Assembly (NCBI GenBank): GCA_002309875.1
Contig: DBYM01000077.1
Location: 1-9,167, forward strand
DNA: 9,167 bases
Direction: 5' to 3'
Source of the DNA: Cyanobacteria bacterium UBA1186
GTDB taxonomy: Bacteria; Cyanobacteriota; Vampirovibrionia; Gastranaerophilales; Gastranaerophilaceae
Below, one piece after another: positions 1 to 6,019 of this stretch. The translations under genes and the position numbers were made by a program. The notes under the pieces were generated by a model. It saw only the letters and a list, made by a program, of their open reading frames with translations, was not told the origin of the DNA and did not search any database. Positions within the stretch are counted from its first letter, which is position 1; every line of letters begins with the position of its first letter.

Positions 1-1821
1 CAATGCTCTGATTGATTCAGTATCGTTTGCCTGTTCTATCAATATCGGCTTCAACTGATCCATTGCTAACTTCATATATTCTATCTTGTCACGGATTTCA
101 ACCAATACCTTACCGTTTGTCTGTTCCTGTGAAAGAATCTTATTCAAGAGTTTTGTTATTTCTGTCAAATCAACTCCCGGCTTGTTATACAAGTTAGTCA
201 GCAAGCTGATTATAGTTCCGCCCTTGCCGTCAAGTGCCTGAAGGTACGGGAATATCTTATTAACAGCTTCAACCACCGGAGTTAAGTCAACATCGCCGCC
301 GCCTGAAAGTGCAAGGTCTTCAATAGCCTTAAGTATCTTGTCAGCCTTACCATCAAGAGAATTAGCACTTGCAGCAACCTTAACCATTAAGTCATAGGTG
401 CCTTGAGCTACCTTAGTATTGCTGTTGATAGCCTTGATAATCTCAGCAAGTGCTTCCTTACCGTCTTTACCAAGACCTTCAATTGCGTTAACGATATCAG
501 TATCGCCTGTTGTAATGGCTTCAACAATCTTCTTAACGCCGTCTTGCTGATGTTCGTCCATAGTAGCCATAGCTTTTGCTACCGCACTCATAAAGGCTGC
601 CTGATTCTTGATAATCTGATCCTGGTTGCCAAGAGAAGTATTCTGGTTCTTAATGATTGTATTCAGGTAATCTAATAAATCGTCAGAAACACCGCCCTGA
701 TAATTATTCAAAATATCAAGAACTGCAGCATAGATAAGTTTGTCAACTTCAGTATTGTTATTAACTGCTTCCGTATTCTTATCAATCGCCTTGAGAACTT
801 TATCAAGATTTGTCTTACCTTGTTCGGTTATCGTTTCAGACAACTTATCAAGTCTGTCAAGAACTGCAGAATAGAATTTAATCTGCTGAGCGTCCATCTT
901 GTCGAGTTTTGCCAAAACTGCAGTAAAGAATTTAGCCTGTTCGTCGTTCATTTTGCCCAATTCTTTAAGAACTGCCTTGTAGAATTCATTTCTTTCTTCG
1001 TTTGCAACCCGGTCTTGTTCTAAATCTTTTGTTACAACTTCCAAAATTGCTTTCAACAATTCATTTGTTGCTCCGTTATTAACATTGATGTTCTGAACGG
1101 TACCGAAGAGAAGTGCAAGGTATTCATTACCCTTGTTTTGTGCTTCAATACTCAAATCCTGCTTATTAAGAATAGCCTTTACATATTCTGCAAGGTCACC
1201 CTTGATGTTATACAAAACATCAAGCATAAGGTCTTGATTTTCTGTTTGTTTTTTCATCATATTAATTACTTCAACATGATTGCCTTCAACAGTCTGCTTT
1301 AATGCATTCAAGATAGCAATTGCGTCATCAAGCTTGATATTATTTTGTTCAACAAGCATATTAAGGTAATCTTGTGCACCCTTAATATTATTTAATTCTT
1401 CATTAGTAATCTTTTGCTGCAGAATCATTTGCATCAAATATTTATCAAAATCACTGAAAGCAGCATTCCATTCTGCACGCATTCTGTTGATATTGTTATT
1501 CAGGCTGTCCAAACGAGCCTCAACTCCTGACATATCAACTTCTGCTATAGCCTTTGAATATGAATCAACATCAACACAAGACTGAGTTGCTGCAGCACCT
1601 GCCGTTAAAGCAGCGGCTACAAGTAAAGGTCTTAACGGTTTTGCAACCTTACTCATAATTCCCTGGAATGCAACATTGTTCATTCCCTGTGCATCTAACG
1701 CATTCATTTCGTAATTCTGCTGAGCCATTGGTGCAGATTGTGCGTTCTTAGGCATTTTCTTCATGCCCAAATTGTTGTTCATTTTGTTCAACAACAAAAT
1801 TTCATTTGAATTAATGTTCAT
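1..1821 (-). CDS. Long helical repeat protein, possibly envelope-anchored (3' end outside window)
   Basis: An open frame of 607 codons runs without a stop from the ATG at 1821 to the left edge, so the C-terminus is missing. The start is supported by AAGGAG (complement of 1832-1837) 10 nt upstream. About 60 polar, Asn/Met-rich residues come first, then a hydrophobic Ala/Leu stretch (about 65-79) ending in TQSC with Cys82. This could be a membrane anchor or a weak lipobox, but the long leader before it is unusual. From about residue 95 onward the sequence is almost all amphipathic helix, rich in K, E, D, N, Q and L/I. It has recurrent units such as 'LLKAILE', 'VLKAID' and 'ILKAIED' and a clear 18-residue tandem repeat (about residues 280-333). 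No enzymatic motif is visible. I do not recognise the family. A coiled-coil stalk, surface filament or tape-measure-like spacer would all fit. It is probably monocistronic at its 5' end, divergent from the aspartokinase gene. Confidence 0.85.
   Translation of the reverse strand, partial: MNINSNEILLLNKMNNNLGMKKMPKNAQSAPMAQQNYEMNALDAQGMNNVAFQGIMSKVAKPLRPLLVAAALTAGAAATQSCVDVDSYSKAIAEVDMSGVEARLDSLNNNINRMRAEWNAAFSDFDKYLMQMILQQKITNEELNNIKGAQDYLNMLVEQNNIKLDDAIAILNALKQTVEGNHVEVINMMKKQTENQDLMLDVLYNIKGDLAEYVKAILNKQDLSIEAQNKGNEYLALLFGTVQNINVNNGATNELLKAILEVVTKDLEQDRVANEERNEFYKAVLKELGKMNDEQAKFFTAVLAKLDKMDAQQIKFYSAVLDRLDKLSETITEQGKTNLDKVLKAIDKNTEAVNNNTEVDKLIYAAVLDILNNYQGGVSDDLLDYLNTIIKNQNTSLGNQDQIIKNQAAFMSAVAKAMATMDEHQQDGVKKIVEAITTGDTDIVNAIEGLGKDGKEALAEIIKAINSNTKVAQGTYDLMVKVAASANSLDGKADKILKAIEDLALSGGGDVDLTPVVEAVNKIFPYLQALDGKGGTIISLLTNLYNKPGVDLTEITKLLNKILSQEQTNGKVLVEIRDKIEYMKLAMDQLKPILIEQANDTESIRAL
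823..984 (-). repeat. Three tandem 54-nt (18-residue) repeats inside the helical protein
   Basis: Three consecutive 18-residue units read FYKAVLKELGKMNDEQAK (931-984), FFTAVLAKLDKMDAQQIK (877-930) and FYSAVLDRLDKLSETITE (823-876). The shared pattern is F-aromatic-x-A-V-L-x-x-L-x-K-L/M followed by a polar spacer. Unit length is exactly conserved, with no indels. The DNA has diverged more than the protein (different codons for the same residues), so the repeat looks selected at the protein level and not freshly duplicated. A period of 18 residues equals five alpha-helical turns and suits a long helix or helical bundle. Confidence 0.8.
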
Positions 1822-1831
1822 ACGTAATATA

Positions 1832-1837
1832 CTCCTT
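1832..1837 (-). promoter_or_regulatory. Ribosome binding site of the helical repeat protein
   Basis: The minus strand reads AAGGAG 10 nt before the ATG at 1821. It is the only good Shine-Dalgarno near the frame's 5' end and fixes this start. Confidence 0.65.
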
Positions 1838-2024
1838 TTCACGATAGTTGTCTATATACCTATATCAGAGTTAAAAATCCTAAAAAAATTTTTTGCTAGT
1901 GATAAGCAATCAGGATATGTAACTTTAAGTAAATTTTATCACAAACAAGATTTCAAGCGGGTTTTAACCGTTAAACAAGTTTTACAAATCTTAATACAAG
2001 GCCGTTTTTATGCTCATTTTTACC

Positions 2025-2034
2025 TGTTTGAACA
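2025..2034. promoter_or_regulatory. TGTT-N2-AACA palindrome, putative operator upstream of the aspartokinase promoter
   Basis: TGTTTGAACA has perfectly complementary TGTT/AACA arms around a 2-nt centre. It ends 6 nt before the -35 hexamer at 2041, so its centre lies near -46 relative to the predicted transcription start, where an activator would commonly bind. Similar palindromes occur twice upstream of the GGDEF/HD-GYP gene. The regulatory role is inferred from position and recurrence only. Confidence 0.3.
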
Positions 2035-2040
2035 TTTATT

Positions 2041-2069
2041 TTGTCATAATCGTTCTTTTAATATATAAT
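2041..2069 (+). promoter_or_regulatory. Sigma70-type promoter of the aspartokinase operon
   Basis: TTGTCA (2041-2046) matches five of six -35 consensus bases. It is separated by exactly 17 nt from a perfect TATAAT at 2064-2069. Transcription would start near 2076 and give a leader of about 45 nt. A small hairpin (GCATG 2078-2082 with CATGC 2090-2094) falls in that leader, but there is no room for a lysine riboswitch. Confidence 0.75.
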
Positions 2070-2120
2070 ATACAAGGGCATGCCTCGTTCATGCGGGTAT
2101 TTTAGGTAACAATAAGCCAG

Positions 2121-3386
2121 ATGAAAGATATAATAGTACAAAAATTCGGCGGAACTTCCGTCGCTGATACAGATAAAATAAAAAACGTGGCTAAAGCGGT
2201 CATAAAGGAGAAAAATCTCGGACATAGCGTTGTGGTCGTTGTTTCGGCTATGGGACACACTACGGATATGCTTGTCAAATTGGCTAAGGAAATTTCTCCA
2301 AATCCTTCTTCGAGGGAAATGGACATGCTGTTATCTACCGGTGAGGGAGTATCTATTGCACTTTTGGCTATGGCTCTTCAGGCTCAGGGGTGTAATGCTG
2401 TCAGTATGAACGCTATGCAGGTCGGAATATTTACGGAAAAAATCCACTCAAAAGCAAGAATTCTTGAAATTAAAACTGACAGAATTATACAACATCTTGA
2501 AAACGATGAAGTAGTTGTCATAGCAGGATTTCAGGGAATCACCGAAGATATGGAAATAACCACCTTAGGCAGAGGCGGTTCGGACACTTCCGCCGTCGCA
2601 CTCGCAGGAGCATTAGGCGCAAAACGCTGCGATATTTATACGGACGTCGAAGGTGTCTATACTACGGACCCGAGAATTGTACCCTGCGCTTCAAAACTCA
2701 AAGAAATTTCTTATGAAGAGATGATGGAACTTGCATACGGAGGAGCAAACGTGCTTCACCCGAGAGCAGTTGAAACTGCAATGAAATACAATGCTCCCGT
2801 AAGAGTCAGGAGTACTTTTAAAACAGATGATTTAGGAACTTTAATATTAGGAGCCGATAAAATGGAACTACAAAAACCGGTTACAGGCGTAGCGTCGGAT
2901 CTTTCCGGATTGCGAATTGTCGTATGCGACGTTCAGGATAATCCCGGAACTGCGGCATCTTTGTTTGACGGACTTGCTGCAGAAAACATCTCGGTAGATA
3001 TGATTATCCAGTCCTACGCAAGAAAAGATTTGAATACCAACGATATTGCCTTCACTATTGACAGAGGCGATGTCAAAAAAGCAATGGCCGTTATCGAAAA
3101 AATCAAGCCTGATCTTAATTACAGTGCTGTTTATGTCGATGATGAAATTGCAAAAATATCCATCGTCGGAGCAGGTATGATTGGACGTCCGGGGATTGCA
3201 GCCAAAATGTTCAGAACGCTTGCAAATATCGGGATTAACATCAAAATGATTGCAACAAGCGAAATTAAAGTCAGTTGTCTTGTTGATAAAGACAGGGCTA
3301 ATGATGCCGTTGAGGCATTGCACACCGTATTCGGGCTTGACAGTGATCAAATAGCCGACGTTAAAGGCGATTTACCCAATATATAA
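2121..3386 (+). CDS. lysC: Aspartate kinase, two-ACT-domain (LysC) type
   Basis: This enzyme phosphorylates L-aspartate with ATP to 4-phospho-aspartate (EC 2.7.2.4), the first cytoplasmic step towards lysine/diaminopimelate, threonine and methionine. The 421 residues open with the kinase motif KFGGTS (8-13). The nucleotide/substrate loop TLGRGGSDTSA (148-158), DVEGVYTTDPR (175-185) and a PRAVETA segment follow. Two ACT regulatory domains occupy about 263-335 and 343-415; the second contains TSEIKVS, typical of Lys- and/or Thr-inhibited enzymes. It has the length of Gram-positive LysC alpha chains, and not the longer four-ACT form common in cyanobacteria. The start is set by family alignment and by an in-frame TAG 18 nt upstream. 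The ribosome site before it is poor (AGGT at 2104-2107, 13 nt away). It is the first gene of a unit with the secreted protein 12 nt downstream. An internal start for a beta subunit is listed separately. Confidence 0.96.
   Translation: MKDIIVQKFGGTSVADTDKIKNVAKAVIKEKNLGHSVVVVVSAMGHTTDMLVKLAKEISPNPSSREMDMLLSTGEGVSIALLAMALQAQGCNAVSMNAMQVGIFTEKIHSKARILEIKTDRIIQHLENDEVVVIAGFQGITEDMEITTLGRGGSDTSAVALAGALGAKRCDIYTDVEGVYTTDPRIVPCASKLKEISYEEMMELAYGGANVLHPRAVETAMKYNAPVRVRSTFKTDDLGTLILGADKMELQKPVTGVASDLSGLRIVVCDVQDNPGTAASLFDGLAAENISVDMIIQSYARKDLNTNDIAFTIDRGDVKKAMAVIEKIKPDLNYSAVYVDDEIAKISIVGAGMIGRPGIAAKMFRTLANIGINIKMIATSEIKVSCLVDKDRANDAVEALHTVFGLDSDQIADVKGDLPNI
2862..3386 (+). CDS. Probable in-frame internal gene: aspartokinase beta (ACT-only) subunit
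   Basis: Inside the aspartokinase frame, AGGAG (2849-2853) lies 8 nt before an in-frame ATG at 2862 (Met248). This is a much better ribosome site than the one for the full-length chain. Initiation here would give 174 residues holding only the two ACT domains, beginning MELQKPVTGVASD. Known LysC enzymes of Bacillus subtilis (aspartokinase II) and Corynebacterium glutamicum are alpha2beta2. Their beta chain comes from internal in-frame initiation at essentially this place, just before the first ACT domain, and the Corynebacterium chains are also about 421 and 172 residues. The site and spacing are seen directly; that the short chain is really made is inferred by analogy. The beta chain would bind the inhibitory amino acids and have no catalytic activity. 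Confidence 0.6.
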   Translation: MELQKPVTGVASDLSGLRIVVCDVQDNPGTAASLFDGLAAENISVDMIIQSYARKDLNTNDIAFTIDRGDVKKAMAVIEKIKPDLNYSAVYVDDEIAKISIVGAGMIGRPGIAAKMFRTLANIGINIKMIATSEIKVSCLVDKDRANDAVEALHTVFGLDSDQIADVKGDLPNI

Positions 3387-3393
3387 TAGGAGA
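3387..3393 (+). promoter_or_regulatory. Ribosome binding site of the secreted NTF2-like protein
   Basis: TAGGAGA starts immediately after the aspartokinase stop codon and lies 5 nt before the ATG at 3399. The tight arrangement supports co-transcription and possibly translational coupling. Confidence 0.75.
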
Positions 3394-3398
3394 ATATA

Positions 3399-3872
3399 AT
3401 GAAAAGAGTATTGTTATCCGTTATCACATTTACATTCATTTCTCTTGCTGTATTTGCAGACAGCAAACAGGAAGCAATGACCTTCTTTAATAACTACGTA
3501 AATGCCGCAAATAACTACAGTGATGCCATTAGTTCAATGTACGCTCCAAACGCAAAAATTATACGTCAGGTCGTTAAGCCTGACGGTACAACCGCAAACG
3601 CATACACAGACACGGCAACTTATGTTAAGCAAATGAAAATTGCACAGGCAGGCGCAAAACTCAGAAAATACAAAAATGAATACAGAAATATTGCAATAAC
3701 TCCGGTTAACGGCGGATTTAAAATCAGTGCGGAAAGACAACCAACCGGCGAGACATATTGGCTCAAAACCTATCAAATCGTCAAAAAACAACCTAACGGG
3801 AAATGGCTGATAACAGAAGAAATGATGCAGACAAAACAGCAAATCTTCCTGAGATATGTCGATAAAAACTAG
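3399..3872 (+). CDS. Secreted small protein, NTF2-like/SnoaL-type fold suspected
   Basis: A 157-residue protein with a classical signal peptide: MKR, a hydrophobic core (about 4-17) and a likely signal peptidase I site after VFA (residue 20). The mature part (about 137 residues) opens with a helical segment around FFNNYVNAANNYSDAISSMY, followed by 'APNAKII' and a C-terminal half of likely beta strands (NIAITPVNGGFKISAE, TYQIVKK, GKWLITEE). This order of helix, 'Y-A-P-x-A', then beta sheet resembles NTF2-like proteins, which form small cone-shaped pockets or dimers. No catalytic residues can be assigned. There is no lipobox, so it should be periplasmic or secreted. It sits 12 nt behind the aspartokinase gene with a strong ribosome site and is followed by a strong terminator, so both are probably on one mRNA. 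A functional link with amino-acid synthesis is not obvious. Confidence 0.85.
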   Translation: MKRVLLSVITFTFISLAVFADSKQEAMTFFNNYVNAANNYSDAISSMYAPNAKIIRQVVKPDGTTANAYTDTATYVKQMKIAQAGAKLRKYKNEYRNIAITPVNGGFKISAERQPTGETYWLKTYQIVKKQPNGKWLITEEMMQTKQQIFLRYVDKN

Positions 3873-3917
3873 CGGTAAATAAGGGGTAAATAGAGGCAAA
3901 ATCTAATTTAAGCAATA

Positions 3918-3955
3918 AAAAGAGGCGGGTTGATAATTATCAGTCTGCCTCTTTT
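3918..3955. terminator. Bidirectional intrinsic terminator between convergent genes
   Basis: AAAAGAGGC (3918-3926) pairs with GCCTCTTTT (3947-3955). The interior also pairs through G-U wobbles and TGATAA/TTATCA, giving an almost fully paired arm of about 19 bp. On the plus strand the stem runs into TTTTATTATTAT; on the minus strand it runs into TTTTTATTG. It therefore ends both the aspartokinase unit and the GGDEF/HD-GYP gene. Confidence 0.85.
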
Positions 3956-3974
3956 ATTATTATAAATAATTAAC

Positions 3975-5813
3975 TTATACACTCAAGGACGGTGCAATCT
4001 GAATGAATGTTCTTACCAAATCTGCGTCCCATTGTGAACCTGCACCTTCTTCAAGAATAGAGATTGCCTTTTCGATATTCATACCTTTTCTGTATGGTCT
4101 GTCGCTGATAAGTGCATGGTAAGTATCGGCAATAGCAACAATCTTAGCCGCCAAAGGTATGTTTTCACCGGTAAGGTTATCCGGATACCCCTTGCCGTCA
4201 ATTCTTTCGTGGTGATGCCTTACAATAGGAATCAAATCCCTCAAACTCGGATTCGGCTGCAGAACTTTATCAACACCGATTACAGGGTGTTGCTTCATAA
4301 TCTGCCATTCCTCATCTGACAACGGCCCTTCCTTCTTCAAAACAACTTCAGGAATACCTATCTTACCTACATCGTGCAATAACGCACCCAATGTAATTCT
4401 GTCAACTTCTTTTTCAGGCAGATTAATTGCCCTTGCCAAAGCCTCGGAGAATTTGGAAACAGAAGTTGAGTGGCCTTTTGTATATGGGTCTTTTGCATCA
4501 ATTGCACCTGCAAGAGATGTTGCAATTTCCCATATCTTGCTGCCCTTCATGTTGTATTCCGTATGGAATTGGGAAATCAACTCGTCTTCAAAATTTATAC
4601 CGAGTTGAGAGTGCCGTTTTGTAATAACTTCAGCATAAGATTTGAGCGCAACATCGTCCCAGAAATTGAAGTCAGAAGAACTTATGATTGCAGACATGCC
4701 GTCCTTATAACCTTTTGCCTGAGAAATATACATTGCCTGCTCGGCAAGAATCAGAAGTCTTTCCTTGTCCTCACCGCAATCCGGGTAGGTTGCGACACCG
4801 ACAGAAACCTTAATCGGACCTATTTCATCAATGAAACAGCAGGAAAGTGAATACGTAAGATATTCAGCCACATACTTCGCCTGATCAGATGACGTATTCG
4901 GAAGAATTACGGCAATCTCGTCACCGCCATACCTTGCCGCGATATCTCCTTCACGAACGTTCTGCCGAACTTTTTCGGCAACAAGTTTAATTACTTCGTC
5001 CCCTTTTGCATGCCCGAGTTCTCTGTTAATCTTGGTAATGTTATTTATATCCATCATTATGACGGACATCTGCTGTTTGTTCGTCTGAGCACGCTGAATT
5101 TCATTTTCCAAAAGTTCCTGAAATCCTCTGTGATTGTACAACAGAGTTAACGCATCAGTATTAGTATAAGAGTCACTGCGTTCTAACAAATCAAAGTTGT
5201 GGGTAACAAGTGCAATATGGTTTGCAAGCAAAGAATACAATATTGCATTCTGTCTTGCATTTTCATCTTCAATGATGAATACGCCTATGCACTTGTTTAA
5301 GGACATCAGCGGAACAATGGCAGTTGAATAATTAGTATAATAAGATAATCTCAGGTAATCCTTCTTATCGGCAAACTGCATGGTTTGTGTCTGGAAAACC
5401 TGGACTATCGGGTTATCTTCGTCCTTCAGGAAAATCTTTGAGGAATAAAAATTGCCCAATTTATCCTGCAATTTAAGGTTTATGCAATTTGACTGTTCCT
5501 TATACAAGCCTATAGCCATAAAACTTGAATCGATATTTTGGGAAATTATTGAATAAATCTTATTATAATAATCATTTATGTTATCAATGTTTACAACTTT
5601 TACCAATTCATCAACAACAAATTTATAATTCAGAATAGGACTTTTCTCGTTATTGAAAACCAAATTTTTCGGATTCAATGACGAGTTGGAAAGGGAATTG
5701 AATGTCAAAGCATTAACCTTTGACACCAAATTATCCTGAGAAATCGGTGATGTGACAGGTTTAGATTCATTTGTTTCAGAGTTTCTGAACCCTAAGTCTG
5801 TTTGATTTTCCAC
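3975..5813 (-). CDS. GAF-GGDEF-HD-GYP protein: dual-domain cyclic di-GMP enzyme
   Basis: A 612-residue cytoplasmic signalling protein with no membrane segment. Order: a polar Asn/Ser-rich N-terminal tail (1-60), a GAF-like sensor region (about 65-210), a diguanylate cyclase domain (about 215-375) and an HD-GYP phosphodiesterase domain (about 425-605). In the cyclase, the metal Asp255, guanine-binding positions Asn263 and Asp272, and the signature GGDEI (296-300, Ile for the usual Phe) are present. An inhibitory RxxD site (Arg287-Asp290) stands exactly five residues before the signature. The segment usually reading DHFK is NNIT-like, so activity is uncertain. The phosphodiesterase part looks complete: HDVGKIG (480-486), HHHERIDGKGYP (533-544), ADTYHALISDRPYRK. 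It should hydrolyse c-di-GMP to pGpG/GMP. The start is GTG at 5813, supported by AAGGAA (5821-5826) 7 nt upstream. It ends just before a shared terminator. Confidence 0.93.
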   Translation of the reverse strand: MENQTDLGFRNSETNESKPVTSPISQDNLVSKVNALTFNSLSNSSLNPKNLVFNNEKSPILNYKFVVDELVKVVNIDNINDYYNKIYSIISQNIDSSFMAIGLYKEQSNCINLKLQDKLGNFYSSKIFLKDEDNPIVQVFQTQTMQFADKKDYLRLSYYTNYSTAIVPLMSLNKCIGVFIIEDENARQNAILYSLLANHIALVTHNFDLLERSDSYTNTDALTLLYNHRGFQELLENEIQRAQTNKQQMSVIMMDINNITKINRELGHAKGDEVIKLVAEKVRQNVREGDIAARYGGDEIAVILPNTSSDQAKYVAEYLTYSLSCCFIDEIGPIKVSVGVATYPDCGEDKERLLILAEQAMYISQAKGYKDGMSAIISSSDFNFWDDVALKSYAEVITKRHSQLGINFEDELISQFHTEYNMKGSKIWEIATSLAGAIDAKDPYTKGHSTSVSKFSEALARAINLPEKEVDRITLGALLHDVGKIGIPEVVLKKEGPLSDEEWQIMKQHPVIGVDKVLQPNPSLRDLIPIVRHHHERIDGKGYPDNLTGENIPLAAKIVAIADTYHALISDRPYRKGMNIEKAISILEEGAGSQWDADLVRTFIQIAPSLSV

Positions 5814-5820
5814 TAATACT

Positions 5821-5826
5821 TTCCTT
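5821..5826 (-). promoter_or_regulatory. Ribosome binding site fixing a GTG start
   Basis: The minus strand reads AAGGAA 7 nt before GTG at 5811-5813. No better-placed ATG exists nearby, so GTG is taken as the start of the GGDEF/HD-GYP gene. Confidence 0.65.
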
Positions 5827-5838
5827 CAACTATGAGTA

Positions 5839-5848
5839 TGTTAAAACA
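5839..5848. promoter_or_regulatory. TGTT-N2-AACA palindrome in the leader of the GGDEF/HD-GYP gene
   Basis: TGTTAAAACA, extendable to ATGTT-AA-AACAT (5838-5849), lies 25 nt upstream of the GTG start. It shares its arms with sites at 5907-5916 and 2025-2034. A repressor or roadblock site would fit this position; the function is inferred. Confidence 0.3.
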
Positions 5849-5906
5849 TGTGAATATGAAAAATTGACTAAATTTATCCCTTAGTTTAAAAAAGTTTACA
5901 TTCACC

Positions 5907-5916
5907 TGTTCAAACA
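5907..5916. promoter_or_regulatory. TGTT-N2-AACA palindrome upstream of the GGDEF/HD-GYP gene
   Basis: TGTTCAAACA is the exact reverse complement of the copy at 2025-2034, and both are preceded by CC on the plus strand. On the minus strand it overlaps TTGAAC (5908-5913), a possible -35 hexamer, although the -10 partner 17-19 nt downstream (TTTAAA or TAAACT) is weak. Confidence 0.3.
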
Positions 5917-5982
5917 CAGTCCACGCCTATAATCATATTAACATTTTTTTTGAATTTTTCTAGTGTTTTTTGGGGACAAAAC

Positions 5983-6007
5983 CGAAATTATTTACAATAC
6001 AATTTCG
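5983..6007 (-). terminator. Weak hairpin downstream of the kinase-like gene
   Basis: CGAAATT (5983-5989) and AATTTCG (6001-6007) form a 7-bp stem with an 11-nt loop, 12 nt after the kinase-like stop codon. On the minus strand it is followed by GGTTTTGTCC, a short T run. It is AT-rich with a poor tail, so termination may be partial and read-through into the GGDEF/HD-GYP gene is possible. Confidence 0.35.
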
Positions 6008-6019
6008 CATTCGGGCATG

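Larger units (their letters stand above)
1822..2120. other. Divergent intergenic region (299 nt)
   Basis: No credible gene lies here; a frame crossing 1763-2068 on the plus strand has no family features and overlaps the minus-strand gene. The region carries the rightward promoter for the aspartokinase gene, a TGTT-N2-AACA palindrome just upstream of that promoter, and an A7T6 tract at about 1881-1893 that may bend DNA or act as an AT-rich upstream element for leftward transcription. I could not find a convincing -35/-10 pair for the leftward gene. The segment is much more AT-rich than the flanking genes. Confidence 0.7.

Noticed and set aside
403..1023. Plus-strand open frames at 403-675 and 820-1023
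   Set aside because: They are Phe/Cys/Leu-rich antisense shadows of the helical repeat protein and have no ribosome sites or family features.
1763..2068. Plus-strand frame spanning the divergent intergenic region
   Set aside because: It overlaps the minus-strand N-terminus and the aspartokinase promoter, has no ribosome site and no recognisable content.
2070..2120. Lysine riboswitch before the aspartokinase gene
   Set aside because: The promoter leaves only about 45 nt of leader, far too short for an L-box; only a 5-bp hairpin is present.
2868..3350. 160-codon minus-strand frame inside the aspartokinase gene
   Set aside because: It is antisense to a certain gene, Cys/Asn/Ile-rich, and follows from the codon pattern of the real frame.
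3873..3900. GGTAAATA imperfect tandem repeat after the secreted protein gene
   Set aside because: Only two short copies; likely chance in AT-rich DNA.
5928..5933. Perfect TATAAT on the plus strand between the HD-GYP and kinase-like genes
   Set aside because: No -35 at proper spacing and no plus-strand gene downstream; genes on both sides are on the minus strand.
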